Shown here: positions 16,225 to 28,434 of the stretch, piece after piece
Position numbering within the stretch: the first letter of the stretch is position 1
Layout of the letters: every line of letters starts with the position of its first letter
Assembly (NCBI GenBank): GCA_903837555.1
Contig: CAILUV010000018.1
Location: 1 to 58,006, forward strand
DNA from: an uncultured Alphaproteobacteria bacterium
GTDB lineage: Bacteria; Pseudomonadota; Alphaproteobacteria; Micropepsales; Micropepsaceae
Direction: 5' to 3'
Length of the DNA: 58,006 nt
Notes under the pieces: generated by a model
Databases searched by the model: none
The model's input: only the letters and a program-made list of their open reading frames with translations
What the model was told of the DNA's origin: nothing
Translations under genes and position numbers: made by a program

Positions 16225-16275
16225 GTCATTCCCGGCGAGCATCGCGGCAGCGATGCGAGGGAAGGGAATCCAGGC
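16225..16275 (+). repeat. Palindromic intergenic repeat, copy 1
   Basis: 51 bp starting GTCATTCCCGGCGAGC and ending GAAGGGAATCCAGGCG. An inner stem GCATCGC / GCGATGC surrounds GGCA; an outer stem ATTCCC / GGGAAT closes it. Two more copies occur at 22487-22540 and, inverted, 22565-22613. This copy sits directly against the GTG start at 16276 and contains its only purine-rich upstream stretch. Confidence 0.85.
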
Positions 16276-16992
16276 GTGAGCAGAACATCTCCCGCGCCGG
16301 GCCATGTGATCGTTCAGGACAATCGCACCGGCAAGGTCAGCTACTGGCAGCAGGAATATCACCAGAGCGCGGGTGACGCCGATGGCATCAGCACCGCAGA
16401 TTACATCCATGCGATGTACTTCTTCCTGCGCCAGGCCAAGTGCAAAGACGTGCTGATGATCGGCTGCGGCGGTGGCACCCTGGCCACCATGCTGCGCAAA
16501 GCCGGTGTGGCCGTCACCATGGTCGACATTCACAAGCTGTCGTTCGACATTGCCCGCGACTATTTCAGCCTGCCCGCCGATGTGCCCTGCCATGTTGCGG
16601 ACGGCGTCGCTTATCTGAAAAAGCACCGCCGCCGCCATGACGCGCTGATCCTGGATGCGTTCGGCGAAGGCGGCATGCCCGCAAAGTTCAAGACCGCTGC
16701 CTTCTTCAAGCTGGCCAAGTCACGCATGACCGCGCGCGGTTCGCTGTTCCTGATGAACGTGATCGTCGATGATGACGAAGACGAGACACCGGACAACATG
16801 GTCCGTCTGCTGCGCCAGCAGTGGAGCAAAGTGCGGCTGCTGGACACCGATGGCTGGGTCGACCGCAATGCCGTGATCGCGGCGGGTGCTGTTTCCAGAC
16901 TGACCAAGCCGCGCGTGCTGATGCCACCCAAAACCGGTGCCCAAAAGCTGCGCAAGGAACTGGCGGTTCTGAACTGGCGCAACATTCGATGA
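16276..16992 (+). CDS. Spermidine-synthase-like SAM-dependent methyltransferase-fold protein
   Basis: 238 aa from GTG 16276. A Rossmann nucleotide-binding motif is clear (VLMIGCGGGTLATMLRKAG, about 60-78), with the acidic MVDIHKL after strand 2 and DALILDAFGEGGMP in the position of the spermidine synthase catalytic segment. The N-terminal VIVQDNRTGKVSYWQQEYHQS region resembles the beta-hairpin start of the polyamine aminopropyltransferase fold. It lacks the full length of SpeE, so the real substrate is unknown. The stop overlaps the next start (ATGA at 16989). It separates fumC from the conserved RHH and DUF4169 genes. Confidence 0.72.
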   Translation: MSRTSPAPGHVIVQDNRTGKVSYWQQEYHQSAGDADGISTADYIHAMYFFLRQAKCKDVLMIGCGGGTLATMLRKAGVAVTMVDIHKLSFDIARDYFSLPADVPCHVADGVAYLKKHRRRHDALILDAFGEGGMPAKFKTAAFFKLAKSRMTARGSLFLMNVIVDDDEDETPDNMVRLLRQQWSKVRLLDTDGWVDRNAVIAAGAVSRLTKPRVLMPPKTGAQKLRKELAVLNWRNIR

Positions 16993-17195
16993 CCTTGAAA
17001 AAGCGCTCTTTCTCCCTCTCCGGGCATCGCACCAGCGTGGCGCTGGAGGCGGAGTTCTGGGCGGTGATCGATGCGTCGGCCCAAAAGGACGGCATCGCGC
17101 TGGCTGCGCTGGTCGCCCGGATCGATGCCTCGCGCGGCGAGCGCCCGCTTGCCAGCGCGCTGCGCCTCTTTGCGCTGGATGCCAAGGGCGGCTAG
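16989..17195 (+). CDS. Ribbon-helix-helix domain protein (RHH_4 type), 68 aa
   Basis: Starts ATG 16989 overlapping the upstream stop by 4 bases. The protein KKRSFSLSGHRTSVALEAEF matches the opening of the short ribbon-helix-helix family (RHH_4) common in alphaproteobacteria, and it closes with SALRLFALDAK. Such folds bind DNA as dimers, so a small transcription regulator is likely; the target is unknown. It is followed 9 bp later by a DUF4169 gene, and the pair near fumC and sspB is a neighbourhood I recognise from this class. Confidence 0.85.
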   Translation: MTLKKRSFSLSGHRTSVALEAEFWAVIDASAQKDGIALAALVARIDASRGERPLASALRLFALDAKGG

Positions 17196-17204
17196 TTTTC
17201 CGCC

Positions 17205-17396
17205 ATGACCGAGATCGTCAACCTGAACCGCGTCCGCAAGGCCAAAGCAAGGGCCGAAAAAGCCAAGCAGGCCGATGCCAAACGTGTGCAGCACGGCACG
17301 CCCAAAAACCTGCGCAAGCTGGAACAGGCCAAGAAAGACAAGGCGGAACAAAGCCTCGCCGGTCACCGGCTGGAAAACGGCGAAACCGATAATTAG
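17205..17396 (+). CDS. DUF4169 family protein, 63 aa
   Basis: Begins MTEIVNLNRVRKAKARAEKA, the diagnostic start of DUF4169, and ends in the conserved LAGHRLENGE segment. Very basic, predicted to be a long helix or coiled coil without a membrane segment. Function unknown. It sits directly after the ribbon-helix-helix gene (9 bp), suggesting co-expression and perhaps a shared role. Confidence 0.88.
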   Translation: MTEIVNLNRVRKAKARAEKAKQADAKRVQHGTPKNLRKLEQAKKDKAEQSLAGHRLENGETDN

Positions 17397-17459
17397 ATGG
17401 GATTCCCACCCCCCGCGTTCTAATATCGTTCTCATGCTTTCAGATTCCCGTTTTTCCTC

Positions 17460-19790
17460 ATGAGCGGCTATGGCGACCGCTATTCCGACCCGCTGGATTC
17501 CGCCTTCAGCGAGGAACCCGTCTCGGCGCCGGTTCCGCGCGACCCGCCCTATCTGAACGGCCTGAACAAGGAACAGCGCGAGGCAGTGGAAGCTGTTGAC
17601 GGCCCGGTGCTGGTGCTGGCCGGCGCGGGAACCGGCAAGACCCGCGTGCTGACCACGCGGCTGGCCCATATTCTGGCGACCAAACGCGCCTGGCCGGGGC
17701 AGATGCTGTGCGTCACCTTCACCAACAAGGCCGCGCGCGAAATGAAGGAGCGCATCGGCGCGCTGATCGGCGGCGTGGTCGAGGGCATGCAGTGGCTGGG
17801 CACCTTCCACTCCATCGGCGCCAAGATGCTGCGCCGGCATGCCGAACTGGCCGGGCTGAAATCGAACTTCACCATCCTGGACACCGACGACCAGCTTCGC
17901 CTGATGAAACAGTTGATCGAGGCAGAAGGCATCGACGACAAGCGCTGGCCCGCCCGCGCGCTAGCCTCGATGATCGATGGCTGGAAGAACCGCGGGTTGC
18001 GCCCCGAAGACGTGTCGGAAGGCGAAGCACAGGGTTACGCCTTCGGCAAGGGCAAGACGCTGTATCACCAGTATCAGGAACGGCTGAAGGCGCTGAACGC
18101 AGCGGACTTTGGCGACCTGCTGCTGGAAACGCTGCATATTCTCAAAACCCATCCCGACATCCTGGCCGATTACCGCGACCGTTTCCGCTACATGCTGGTG
18201 GACGAGTATCAGGACACCAACGTGGTCCAGTATCTGTGGCTGAACCTCTTGGCCAAGGGATCGGGCAATGTCTGCGTGGTGGGCGATGACGACCAGTCGA
18301 TCTATGGCTGGCGCGGCGCGGAGGTGGAAAATATCCTGCGCTTCGAACGCGATTTCCCCGGCGCCAAGGTCATACGGCTGGAACGCAATTACCGTTCGAC
18401 CTCGGCCATTCTGGGCGCGGCCTCGGGCCTGATCGCAGCCAACAAGGGCCGTCTGGGCAAGACGCTGTGGACCGAGGGCGATCCGGGCGAGAAAATCCGC
18501 GTCGCGGGCGTGTGGGACGCCGAAGAAGAAGCCCGCAATGTCGCATCCGAAGCCGAAGACCAGCACCGGCAGGGCCACAACTGGGCCGAAATGGCAATCC
18601 TGGTACGCGCCTCGTTCCAGATGCGCGAGTTTGAAGACCGCTTTATTTCGCTGGGCCTGCCCTATCGCGTGATCGGCGGCCCACGCTTCTATGAACGCGC
18701 CGAAGTGCGCGACGCCATGGCTTACTTGCGCCTTATCGCGCAGGGGGATGATGACCTGGCGTTCGAGCGCATCGTCAACAAGCCCAAGCGCGGCATCGGC
18801 GATGCGAGCGTCGCCAGCCTGCATGCCTATGCCCGCGCCCGTTCGTTGCCGCTGCTGGCGGCGGCACGCGAGATTGCCGACAGTGACGAACTGCCGCCCA
18901 AGGCGCGCAAGGCGCTGGGCGAGCTGGCGGCAAATTTCTCGCGCTGGAGCGACACGTCGAAATTGCTGCCGCACACCGAACTGGCCGAAATGGTGCTGGA
19001 CGAATGCGGCTATACCGACATGCTGAAGGCCGACAAATCGGCGGAAGCTCCGGGCCGGCTGGACAATTTGAAGGAATTCGTCCGCTCGATGGAGAGCTTT
19101 GAATCCCTGGCCGCCTTCCTGGAGCATGTGTCGCTGGTGATGGAAATCGCCCAGGATGAATCAGGCGACCGCATCAACCTGATGACGCTGCATGCCGCGA
19201 AGGGGCTGGAATTCAACACCGTGTTTCTGCCGGGTTGGGAAGAAGGCCTATTCCCCAGCCAGCGCACCATGGACGAAAACGGCTTGGCGGGATTGGAAGA
19301 AGAACGCCGCCTGGCCTATGTGGGCCTGACAAGGGCGCGCCAGCGCATCCGCATTTCCTTTGCCGCCAACCGCCGTGTGCACGGATCGTGGCAAAGCGCG
19401 CTGCCCTCGCGCTTCATCAAGGAAATTCCCGAAGAGCTGGTCGACGCCACGGTGGATGAAGGCTTTTACGGCGGCTATGCCGGTTTTCGCGACAATGCCA
19501 ATGCCGCAGAATTCGGCAGCACCTATGACTCGCCGGGCTGGAAACGCGCCCAGGCCAACCGCGCCGCCGCCGCGGGCACGTTCCGCAGCCGCCCGCCCCC
19601 CATCGAGGCCCAGGCCTGGAGCGTGCAAACGACAGACCCCAGCGCCTCGCAATACGCCCGCGACGACCGCGTCTTTCACCAGAAGTTCGGCTATGGCCGG
19701 GTGCGCTATGTCGAAGGCAACAAGCTGACGGTAGATTTCGACAAGGCGGGCGAAAAGCGGGTCATTGACCAGTTCGTGTCGCGGGCTTAA
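17460..19790 (+). CDS. uvrD: ATP-dependent DNA helicase UvrD/PcrA
   Basis: 776 aa superfamily 1A 3'-5' helicase for nucleotide excision and mismatch repair and fork processing. Seen: Q motif LNKEQREAV (about 35), Walker A AGAGTGKT (54-61), motif Ia TFTNKAAREMKER, Walker B VDEYQDTN (about 247), motif III GDDDQSIYGWRGA, motif IV LERNYRST, motif V LMTLHAAKGLEF and motif VI VGLTRARQRI. The C-terminal tail ends in a Tudor-like PcrA/UvrD domain (FGYGRVRYVEGNKLTVDFDKAGEKRVID). The first 30 residues are low-conservation. Followed 10 bp later by prmA. Confidence 0.95.
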   Translation: MSGYGDRYSDPLDSAFSEEPVSAPVPRDPPYLNGLNKEQREAVEAVDGPVLVLAGAGTGKTRVLTTRLAHILATKRAWPGQMLCVTFTNKAAREMKERIGALIGGVVEGMQWLGTFHSIGAKMLRRHAELAGLKSNFTILDTDDQLRLMKQLIEAEGIDDKRWPARALASMIDGWKNRGLRPEDVSEGEAQGYAFGKGKTLYHQYQERLKALNAADFGDLLLETLHILKTHPDILADYRDRFRYMLVDEYQDTNVVQYLWLNLLAKGSGNVCVVGDDDQSIYGWRGAEVENILRFERDFPGAKVIRLERNYRSTSAILGAASGLIAANKGRLGKTLWTEGDPGEKIRVAGVWDAEEEARNVASEAEDQHRQGHNWAEMAILVRASFQMREFEDRFISLGLPYRVIGGPRFYERAEVRDAMAYLRLIAQGDDDLAFERIVNKPKRGIGDASVASLHAYARARSLPLLAAAREIADSDELPPKARKALGELAANFSRWSDTSKLLPHTELAEMVLDECGYTDMLKADKSAEAPGRLDNLKEFVRSMESFESLAAFLEHVSLVMEIAQDESGDRINLMTLHAAKGLEFNTVFLPGWEEGLFPSQRTMDENGLAGLEEERRLAYVGLTRARQRIRISFAANRRVHGSWQSALPSRFIKEIPEELVDATVDEGFYGGYAGFRDNANAAEFGSTYDSPGWKRAQANRAAAAGTFRSRPPPIEAQAWSVQTTDPSASQYARDDRVFHQKFGYGRVRYVEGNKLTVDFDKAGEKRVIDQFVSRA

Positions 19791-19800
19791 GCAGCCGCGC

Positions 19801-20655
19801 ATGATCAATCCCCCCCTGTGGAAAGCCAGCATCGCGCTGACCAAGCAAGACGCCGCCGACGTGTCGGCGGTGCTGGAGCTGGAAGGCAGCGCCCAGGCCG
19901 TGCTGATCGTCGAAGAACCGTTTGCCGATGGCGCGGTGGTCGAGGCGCTGTACACCGAAGCACCGGACGCCGCCTATCTGTCGCGCATTGTGGGCCGCGA
20001 GATCAGGGTGGCGCCCCTGCCCGACCAGGACTGGATCCGCCTGTCGCAGGAAGGCCTGCCGCCGGTGCGGGCCGGGCGCTTTTTCGTCTATGGCGCGCAT
20101 GATGCCGGCACCGTGCCGCATGGCGTGATCCCGATGAAGATCGAGGCGGGGCTGGCCTTCGGCACCGGCCATCACGAAACCACCGCGCTGTGCCTGGGCG
20201 CGCTGAGCGACATCGCCCGTCAGCGCCAGTTCTTCAACGTGCTGGACCTGGGCTGCGGCACCGGCCTGCTGGCCATCGGCGCGGCGAAATTGTGGAAACG
20301 CCGCGTGCTGGCGTCCGACATCGATCCCGTCGCCGTGGAAGTCACGCGCGACAATGCACGCGCCAATGGCGTGGGGCCGCTGGTCACCGCCGTCACCGCC
20401 GAAGGCTTGACCAGCCCGCTGCTGGCCAACGCCGCGCCCTATGACCTTCTGATCGCCAACATCCTGGCTGGGCCGCTGACCCAGTTGGCCCCCGCCATCC
20501 AGCGCGTCCTGGCGCCCGGCGCGGTGCTGCTGCTGTCGGGGCTTTTGACCAACCAGGAAAAGCTGGTGACCAGCTTCTATCAAAGCCTGCGTTTCGTGGG
20601 CGCGCGCTGCAGCGGCCCGTGGAGCGCGCTGGTTTTGGAAAAGCCCCGCCGCTAG
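19801..20655 (+). CDS. prmA: Ribosomal protein L11 methyltransferase PrmA
   Basis: 284 aa from ATG 19801; an in-frame extension upstream overlaps uvrD and is rejected. It trimethylates ribosomal protein L11 using S-adenosylmethionine in the cytosol. Family marks: MKIEAGLAFGTGHHETTALCL (about 110-130), motif I VLDLGCGTGLLAIGAAK (about 147-163), ASDIDPVAVEVTRDNARANGV, and the catalytic LIANILAGPLTQLAP. The N-terminal L11-recognition domain is shorter and less conserved, as in other alphaproteobacteria. It precedes an aminopeptidase P gene by 9 bp. Confidence 0.93.
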   Translation: MINPPLWKASIALTKQDAADVSAVLELEGSAQAVLIVEEPFADGAVVEALYTEAPDAAYLSRIVGREIRVAPLPDQDWIRLSQEGLPPVRAGRFFVYGAHDAGTVPHGVIPMKIEAGLAFGTGHHETTALCLGALSDIARQRQFFNVLDLGCGTGLLAIGAAKLWKRRVLASDIDPVAVEVTRDNARANGVGPLVTAVTAEGLTSPLLANAAPYDLLIANILAGPLTQLAPAIQRVLAPGAVLLLSGLLTNQEKLVTSFYQSLRFVGARCSGPWSALVLEKPRR

Positions 20656-20664
20656 ACTTGTCTC

Positions 20665-22482
20665 ATGGACAAGCAGTTTCAGACCTATGACGACACCTCC
20701 GATGCCGCGACCTGCGCGCCGCGCCTGGCGCGCTTGCGCGCCGAAATGGCCAGGCGCGGGCTGGACGGGTTCGTGGTGCCGCACAGCGACCAGCATATGG
20801 GCGAATACCTGCCTGCCTATGCCGAGCGGCTGGCCTGGCTGACCGCCTTCACGGGATCAGCGGGCACGGCGGTGGTTCTGAAAGACAAGGCCGCCGTGTT
20901 CGTCGATGGCCGCTACACGTTGCAGGTTCGCAGCCAGACCGACACCAAACTTTTCGCGCCGCGCGATCTGGTGGCCGAAGGCCCGCAGGGCTGGATACCC
21001 GACAACCTGCCGAAGGGCGCCAAGCTGGGTTACGACCCCTGGCTGCATACCGCCCATGGCGTGATGCATCTGAAGAATGCCGTTGAAAAAGCCGGCGGCA
21101 CGCTGGTGGCGGTCGACGGCAACCCAATCGATGCGGTGTGGAGCGACCAGCCCGCGCCGCCCGCGACACCGGCCAAGCCGCACGCGCTGAACCTGGCGGG
21201 CGAACAGAGCGAAGCCAAGCGCATCAAGCTGGGCGAAGGCTTGAAGAAGGCGGGCGCGGAAGCTGCCGTCATCACGCTGGCGGATTCCGTCTGCTGGCTG
21301 CTGAACATTCGCGGCAGCGACGTGCCGCACACGCCTTTCACGCTGGCGTTTGCGATTTTGCATGACGATGGCGGCGCCGACCTGTTTCTCGATCCCGCCA
21401 AACGCAATCCCGAACTGATGGCGCATCTGGGCAATTCGGTGCAGGTGCACAGCCCGGAACAGTTCACCGCGGCGCTGGATGCCCTGAAGGGCAAGAACGT
21501 GCTGGTCGATCCGGCCACCGCCGCGTCGGCGATTTTCGACCGGCTGCAAAAGGCGGGGGCGAAAATCCGGCAGGGCAACGACCCCTGCCAGCTTCCCAAG
21601 GCCTGCAAGAACGCGCTGGAAGTCGAAGGCATGCGCAAGGCGCACATTCGCGACGGCGCGGCGCTTGCGAGGTTCCTGAGCTGGTTCGAAGCCAATGCGA
21701 AGGACGGCCACCTGACCGAGATCGAGGCGGCGCAGCAGCTGGAAGACTTCCGCCGCGCCACCGGCGTGCTCAGCGATGTCTCGTTCGACACGATCTCGGG
21801 CGCGGGCAGCAATGGCGCCATCGTGCATTATCGGGTGACGCGCTCGACCAATCGCACCATCGGCAAGGGCGAAATGTTCCTGCTGGACTCGGGCGCGCAA
21901 TATCCCGACGGCACCACCGACGTGACCCGCACCATCATGGTGGGCGAGCCCACGGCGGAAATGCGCGACCGTTTCACCCGCGTTTTGAAGGGCCATATCG
22001 CGCTGGCCACGGCGCGCTTCCCCGACGGCACCATCGGCATGCAGCTGGACAGTTTCGCGCGGCGGCCTTTGTGGGAAGCCGGGCTGGATTACGACCACGG
22101 CACCGGCCATGGCGTCGGTTCCTATCTGTCGGTGCATGAAGGGCCGCAGAACATTTCCAAGAAGCCGGTGATGCAAAAGCTGATGCCCGGCATGATCTGT
22201 TCCAACGAGCCCGGCTATTACAAGACCGGCGAATACGGCATCCGCATCGAAAACCTGGTGGTGGTGACACCGCCCGAAAATGTCGGCGGCGAACGCCCGA
22301 TGATGGGTTTCGAGACCATCACGCTGGCGCCAATCGATCTGAATCTGGTGGAGCCGGAATTGCTGACGGCGACCGAAAAAGGCTGGCTGAACATCTATCA
22401 CGCCCGGGTGCGCGATACGCTTTCGCACCTGCTGGATGAAGAAACCCGCATTTGGCTGGATCACGCGACGCGATCTATCTGA
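20665..22482 (+). CDS. Aminopeptidase P family (Xaa-Pro) metallopeptidase
   Basis: 605 aa, the long three-domain form (two creatinase-like N-terminal domains, then a pita-bread catalytic domain from about 325). Dinuclear metal ligands are all present: D408 (LLDSG), D419 (TTDVT), H482 (GTGHGVG), E515 (SNEPGYY) and E529 (IRIEN). It removes N-terminal residues preceding proline in the cytosol. Length and the closing C-terminal segment rich in LTATEKGWLNIYHARV match the M24B PepP/XPNPEP1 type. It runs convergently into ligA, with an inverted repeat pair between. Confidence 0.92.
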   Translation: MDKQFQTYDDTSDAATCAPRLARLRAEMARRGLDGFVVPHSDQHMGEYLPAYAERLAWLTAFTGSAGTAVVLKDKAAVFVDGRYTLQVRSQTDTKLFAPRDLVAEGPQGWIPDNLPKGAKLGYDPWLHTAHGVMHLKNAVEKAGGTLVAVDGNPIDAVWSDQPAPPATPAKPHALNLAGEQSEAKRIKLGEGLKKAGAEAAVITLADSVCWLLNIRGSDVPHTPFTLAFAILHDDGGADLFLDPAKRNPELMAHLGNSVQVHSPEQFTAALDALKGKNVLVDPATAASAIFDRLQKAGAKIRQGNDPCQLPKACKNALEVEGMRKAHIRDGAALARFLSWFEANAKDGHLTEIEAAQQLEDFRRATGVLSDVSFDTISGAGSNGAIVHYRVTRSTNRTIGKGEMFLLDSGAQYPDGTTDVTRTIMVGEPTAEMRDRFTRVLKGHIALATARFPDGTIGMQLDSFARRPLWEAGLDYDHGTGHGVGSYLSVHEGPQNISKKPVMQKLMPGMICSNEPGYYKTGEYGIRIENLVVVTPPENVGGERPMMGFETITLAPIDLNLVEPELLTATEKGWLNIYHARVRDTLSHLLDEETRIWLDHATRSI

Positions 22483-22486
22483 ACCT

Positions 22487-22540
22487 GTCATTCCCGGCCG
22501 AGTATTGCGCAAGCAATGCGAGGGGAAGGGAATCCAGGCG
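22487..22540 (+). repeat. Palindromic intergenic repeat, copy 2
   Basis: 54 bp, GTCATTCCCGGCCGAG to GAAGGGAATCCAGGCG. The inner stem has changed to GTATTGC / GCAATGC around GCAA, still paired through one G-U, while the outer ATTCCC / GGGAAT stem is identical to copy 1. It begins 4 bp after the aminopeptidase P stop. Confidence 0.85.
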
Positions 22541-22564
22541 GAAAGATCGGGCTTGCTTCCTCGT

Positions 22565-22613
22565 GGATTCCCTTCCCTCGCACACGCTGTCGCGCGTGCT
22601 CGCCGGGAATGAC
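22565..22613 (-). repeat. Palindromic intergenic repeat, copy 3 (inverted)
   Basis: 49 bp on the minus strand, GTCATTCCCGGCGAGCAC to GAAGGGAATCC. The inner stem is GCACGCGC / GCGTGTGC around GACA. With copy 2 it forms a long inverted repeat (22487-22613) between convergent genes, which could fold into a large hairpin and act as a bidirectional terminator. It ends 1 bp before the ligA stop codon. Confidence 0.85.
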
Positions 22614-22614
22614 G

Positions 22615-26441
<3,827 letters not shown>

Positions 26442-26460
26442 GGCGGCCCTTTGCAGGGAA

Positions 26461-27318
26461 TCAGAGAACTCTGCGGAAAGCCTGACTGATCCAGGAGCCT
26501 CTGTCTTCCATCGGCTTCAGATTGCGGCCCCGCAGGATATTGTAGGCCGACTGGTACCAGCCGGAGCCGGGATAGTTGCGGCCCAGCACGGCGGCGGCGG
26601 TCTGCGCCTCGCTGTTCAGGCCCAGGCTGTAATAGGCCTCGGTCAGGCGCTGCAGCGCCTCGGCGATCTGGGGGGTGGTCTGGTACTGGTCGACCACGGT
26701 GCGGAAGCGGTTGATGGCGCCGATATAGTCGCCGCGCGTCAGGTAATAGCGGCCCACCGCCATTTCCTTGCCCGCCAGATGGTCGTTGGTCAGGTCGATC
26801 TTCAACGTGGCGTCGCGGGCATATTCGGTGTCGGGGAAACGCTGCACCACGTCCTGCAGCGCCACCAGCGCGCCTTCGGTATTGGACTGGTCGCGGTTCA
26901 CATCCACGATCTGCTCATAGAGCGAAATCGCCTTGATGTAGAAAGCATAGGCCACTTCGCGGCTGCCGGGATGCAGCGAGATGTAATTGTCGGCCGTGGC
27001 GATGGCGGCGGGATAGGCGTTGGCCTGGTAGGAGCAGAAGGCGCTGATCAGCATCGCGCGGCGGGCCCAGACCGAATAGGGATGCTGGCGGTCCACTTCG
27101 TTGAACTGCTGGGCGCAACCTTCCCAGTTGCCCATGTTGATCATGCGCCAGCCATCGACATAGATGGCCTCGACGCTGCGCTCCTGATAGTTGGCGGCGT
27201 CCTTGTTGACGTTGTTGGTTTCGTCGTCGGTTCCGAACAGCGAGCCGCAGCCGCCCAGTCCCATCAGGGCCAGGCCCGCAAAAGCAGCACGCATCGAAAC
27301 GGACATTCGGGTCGGCAT
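26461..27318 (-). CDS. bamD: Outer membrane assembly lipoprotein BamD
   Basis: 285 aa. ATG 27318 is chosen because AAGGA lies six bases upstream; a GTG one codon earlier and an ATG four codons later are alternatives. The signal peptide ends in a lipobox (LMGLGGC) with the lipidated cysteine near residue 24. Then come TPR repeats typical of BamD: SVEAIYVDGWRMINMGNWEGCAQQFNEVDRQHPYS, YPAAIATADNYISLHPGS, NTEGALVALQDVVQRFPDTEYARDA. It is an essential part of the BAM complex on the periplasmic face of the outer membrane. It is followed by recN. Confidence 0.93.
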   Translation of the reverse strand: MPTRMSVSMRAAFAGLALMGLGGCGSLFGTDDETNNVNKDAANYQERSVEAIYVDGWRMINMGNWEGCAQQFNEVDRQHPYSVWARRAMLISAFCSYQANAYPAAIATADNYISLHPGSREVAYAFYIKAISLYEQIVDVNRDQSNTEGALVALQDVVQRFPDTEYARDATLKIDLTNDHLAGKEMAVGRYYLTRGDYIGAINRFRTVVDQYQTTPQIAEALQRLTEAYYSLGLNSEAQTAAAVLGRNYPGSGWYQSAYNILRGRNLKPMEDRGSWISQAFRRVL

Positions 27319-27343
27319 CACGAATCCTTTTGCGCAAAAACAA

Positions 27344-27364
27344 CGTTAAATCAATGGTTTAACG
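27344..27364. promoter_or_regulatory. Inverted repeat upstream of bamD
   Basis: CGTTAAA (27344-27350) and TTTAACG (27358-27364) form a perfect 7-bp inverted repeat with a 7-bp spacer, 26 bp before the bamD start. It resembles a dimeric regulator site. The TTAA halves are 9 bases apart, not the 7 of a CtrA box, so CtrA is not claimed. Confidence 0.35.
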
Positions 27365-27457
27365 GCCATCCGGGGACGGCATCGCGGCTTTGCGGCCTTA
27401 TATACCGTGCCCGCCCCGATTCAGGAAAGTGTCCTGTTTGTCAGGTGGAACCGCCCC

Positions 27458-28300
27458 TCAGGCGGCGACGCGGCGGTAATTGGCCGGGTCGGCGAACAGC
27501 GCCCGCAGCAAGGCATTGTTGGTGGCGTGGCCGGATTTGCGGCCCTCGAAGCGGGCGATCAGCGGCGCGCCCGCCAGCGCCATATCGCCGATGGCGTCCA
27601 GGATCTTGTGGCGCACGAACTCGTCGGCGAAGCGCTGCTGCTCGCGGTTGACCACGCCGCTATCGTCCAGCGCCAGGGTGTTGGCGAGGCTGGCGCCCTT
27701 GGCCAGGTTCATGCGGTTCAGCGCATCCAGCTCCTTCAGGAAGCCGAAGGTGCGGGCCGGGGCGATCTCGGCCTTGAAGCCGGCGCGGGTGAAGGCGAAG
27801 GCATAGGTCTGCTCGCCGATCACCGGAAAGCTCAGCTCATAGGAATAGGACAACCGGTCGTCAGGCAGCAGCGCGGCTTTGGCGTCGCCGCTTTCCACCG
27901 TGACGGGCCGCAGCACCTGGATGGCGGTGCGGGCTTCGCCTTGTTCGGCCATGCCGGCGCCTTCCAGCAGCGTCAGATAGGACAGCGCGTCGCCGTCCAG
28001 GATCGGCGGTTCGGGGCCGTCCAGCGTCACCAGCAGGTCATCGATCTCCAGCCCGGCGCAGGCGGCCATCAGATGCTCGACCACGCCCACCTTCACGTCG
28101 CCCCGTTCCAGCACGGTGCCCAGCCGGGTTTCCTCGACATGGGAATAGAGCGCGGGGATGTCCGCCTTAAGGTCGGCGCGGCGGAAGACGATGCCATGGC
28201 CGCTGGGGGCGGGCGCGCAGGTCATGGTCACCGATACCCCGGCATGCAGGGCGGTGCCGGTTGCGGTGACCGCATGGGCGATGGTGTGGCGGGGAGGCAT
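27458..28300 (-). CDS. lpxC: UDP-3-O-acyl-N-acetylglucosamine deacetylase LpxC
   Basis: 280 aa using ATG 28300, which gives the usual start (RHTIAHAVTATGTALHAG). The first committed step of lipid A synthesis (EC 3.5.1.108), zinc-dependent and cytosolic. Zinc ligands: H76 (VEHLMAA), H231 and D235 (HKILDAIGD); the catalytic histidine is H258 (SGHATNN). The length is short of E. coli LpxC by about 25 residues at the C-terminus, common in this class. It is separated from ftsZ by about 6 kb of unrelated genes and runs toward bamD. Confidence 0.95.
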   Translation of the reverse strand: MPPRHTIAHAVTATGTALHAGVSVTMTCAPAPSGHGIVFRRADLKADIPALYSHVEETRLGTVLERGDVKVGVVEHLMAACAGLEIDDLLVTLDGPEPPILDGDALSYLTLLEGAGMAEQGEARTAIQVLRPVTVESGDAKAALLPDDRLSYSYELSFPVIGEQTYAFAFTRAGFKAEIAPARTFGFLKELDALNRMNLAKGASLANTLALDDSGVVNREQQRFADEFVRHKILDAIGDMALAGAPLIARFEGRKSGHATNNALLRALFADPANYRRVAA

Positions 28301-28434
28301 GGGGGCACCATACCGGGCCGCCGGACGGCCGCAAAGCCGTCCAGCGCTGGTACGGCGCCTGCCCACAGACCACCGTCGCGCATTCAAATGCGCGCTGTTT
28401 CCGGGCTAATTTGCCATAGTTCAAGGATTCGATC

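Noticed and set aside
27344-27364. CtrA box upstream of bamD
   Set aside because: The TTAA halves are separated by 9 bases rather than 7; kept only as an unnamed inverted repeat.
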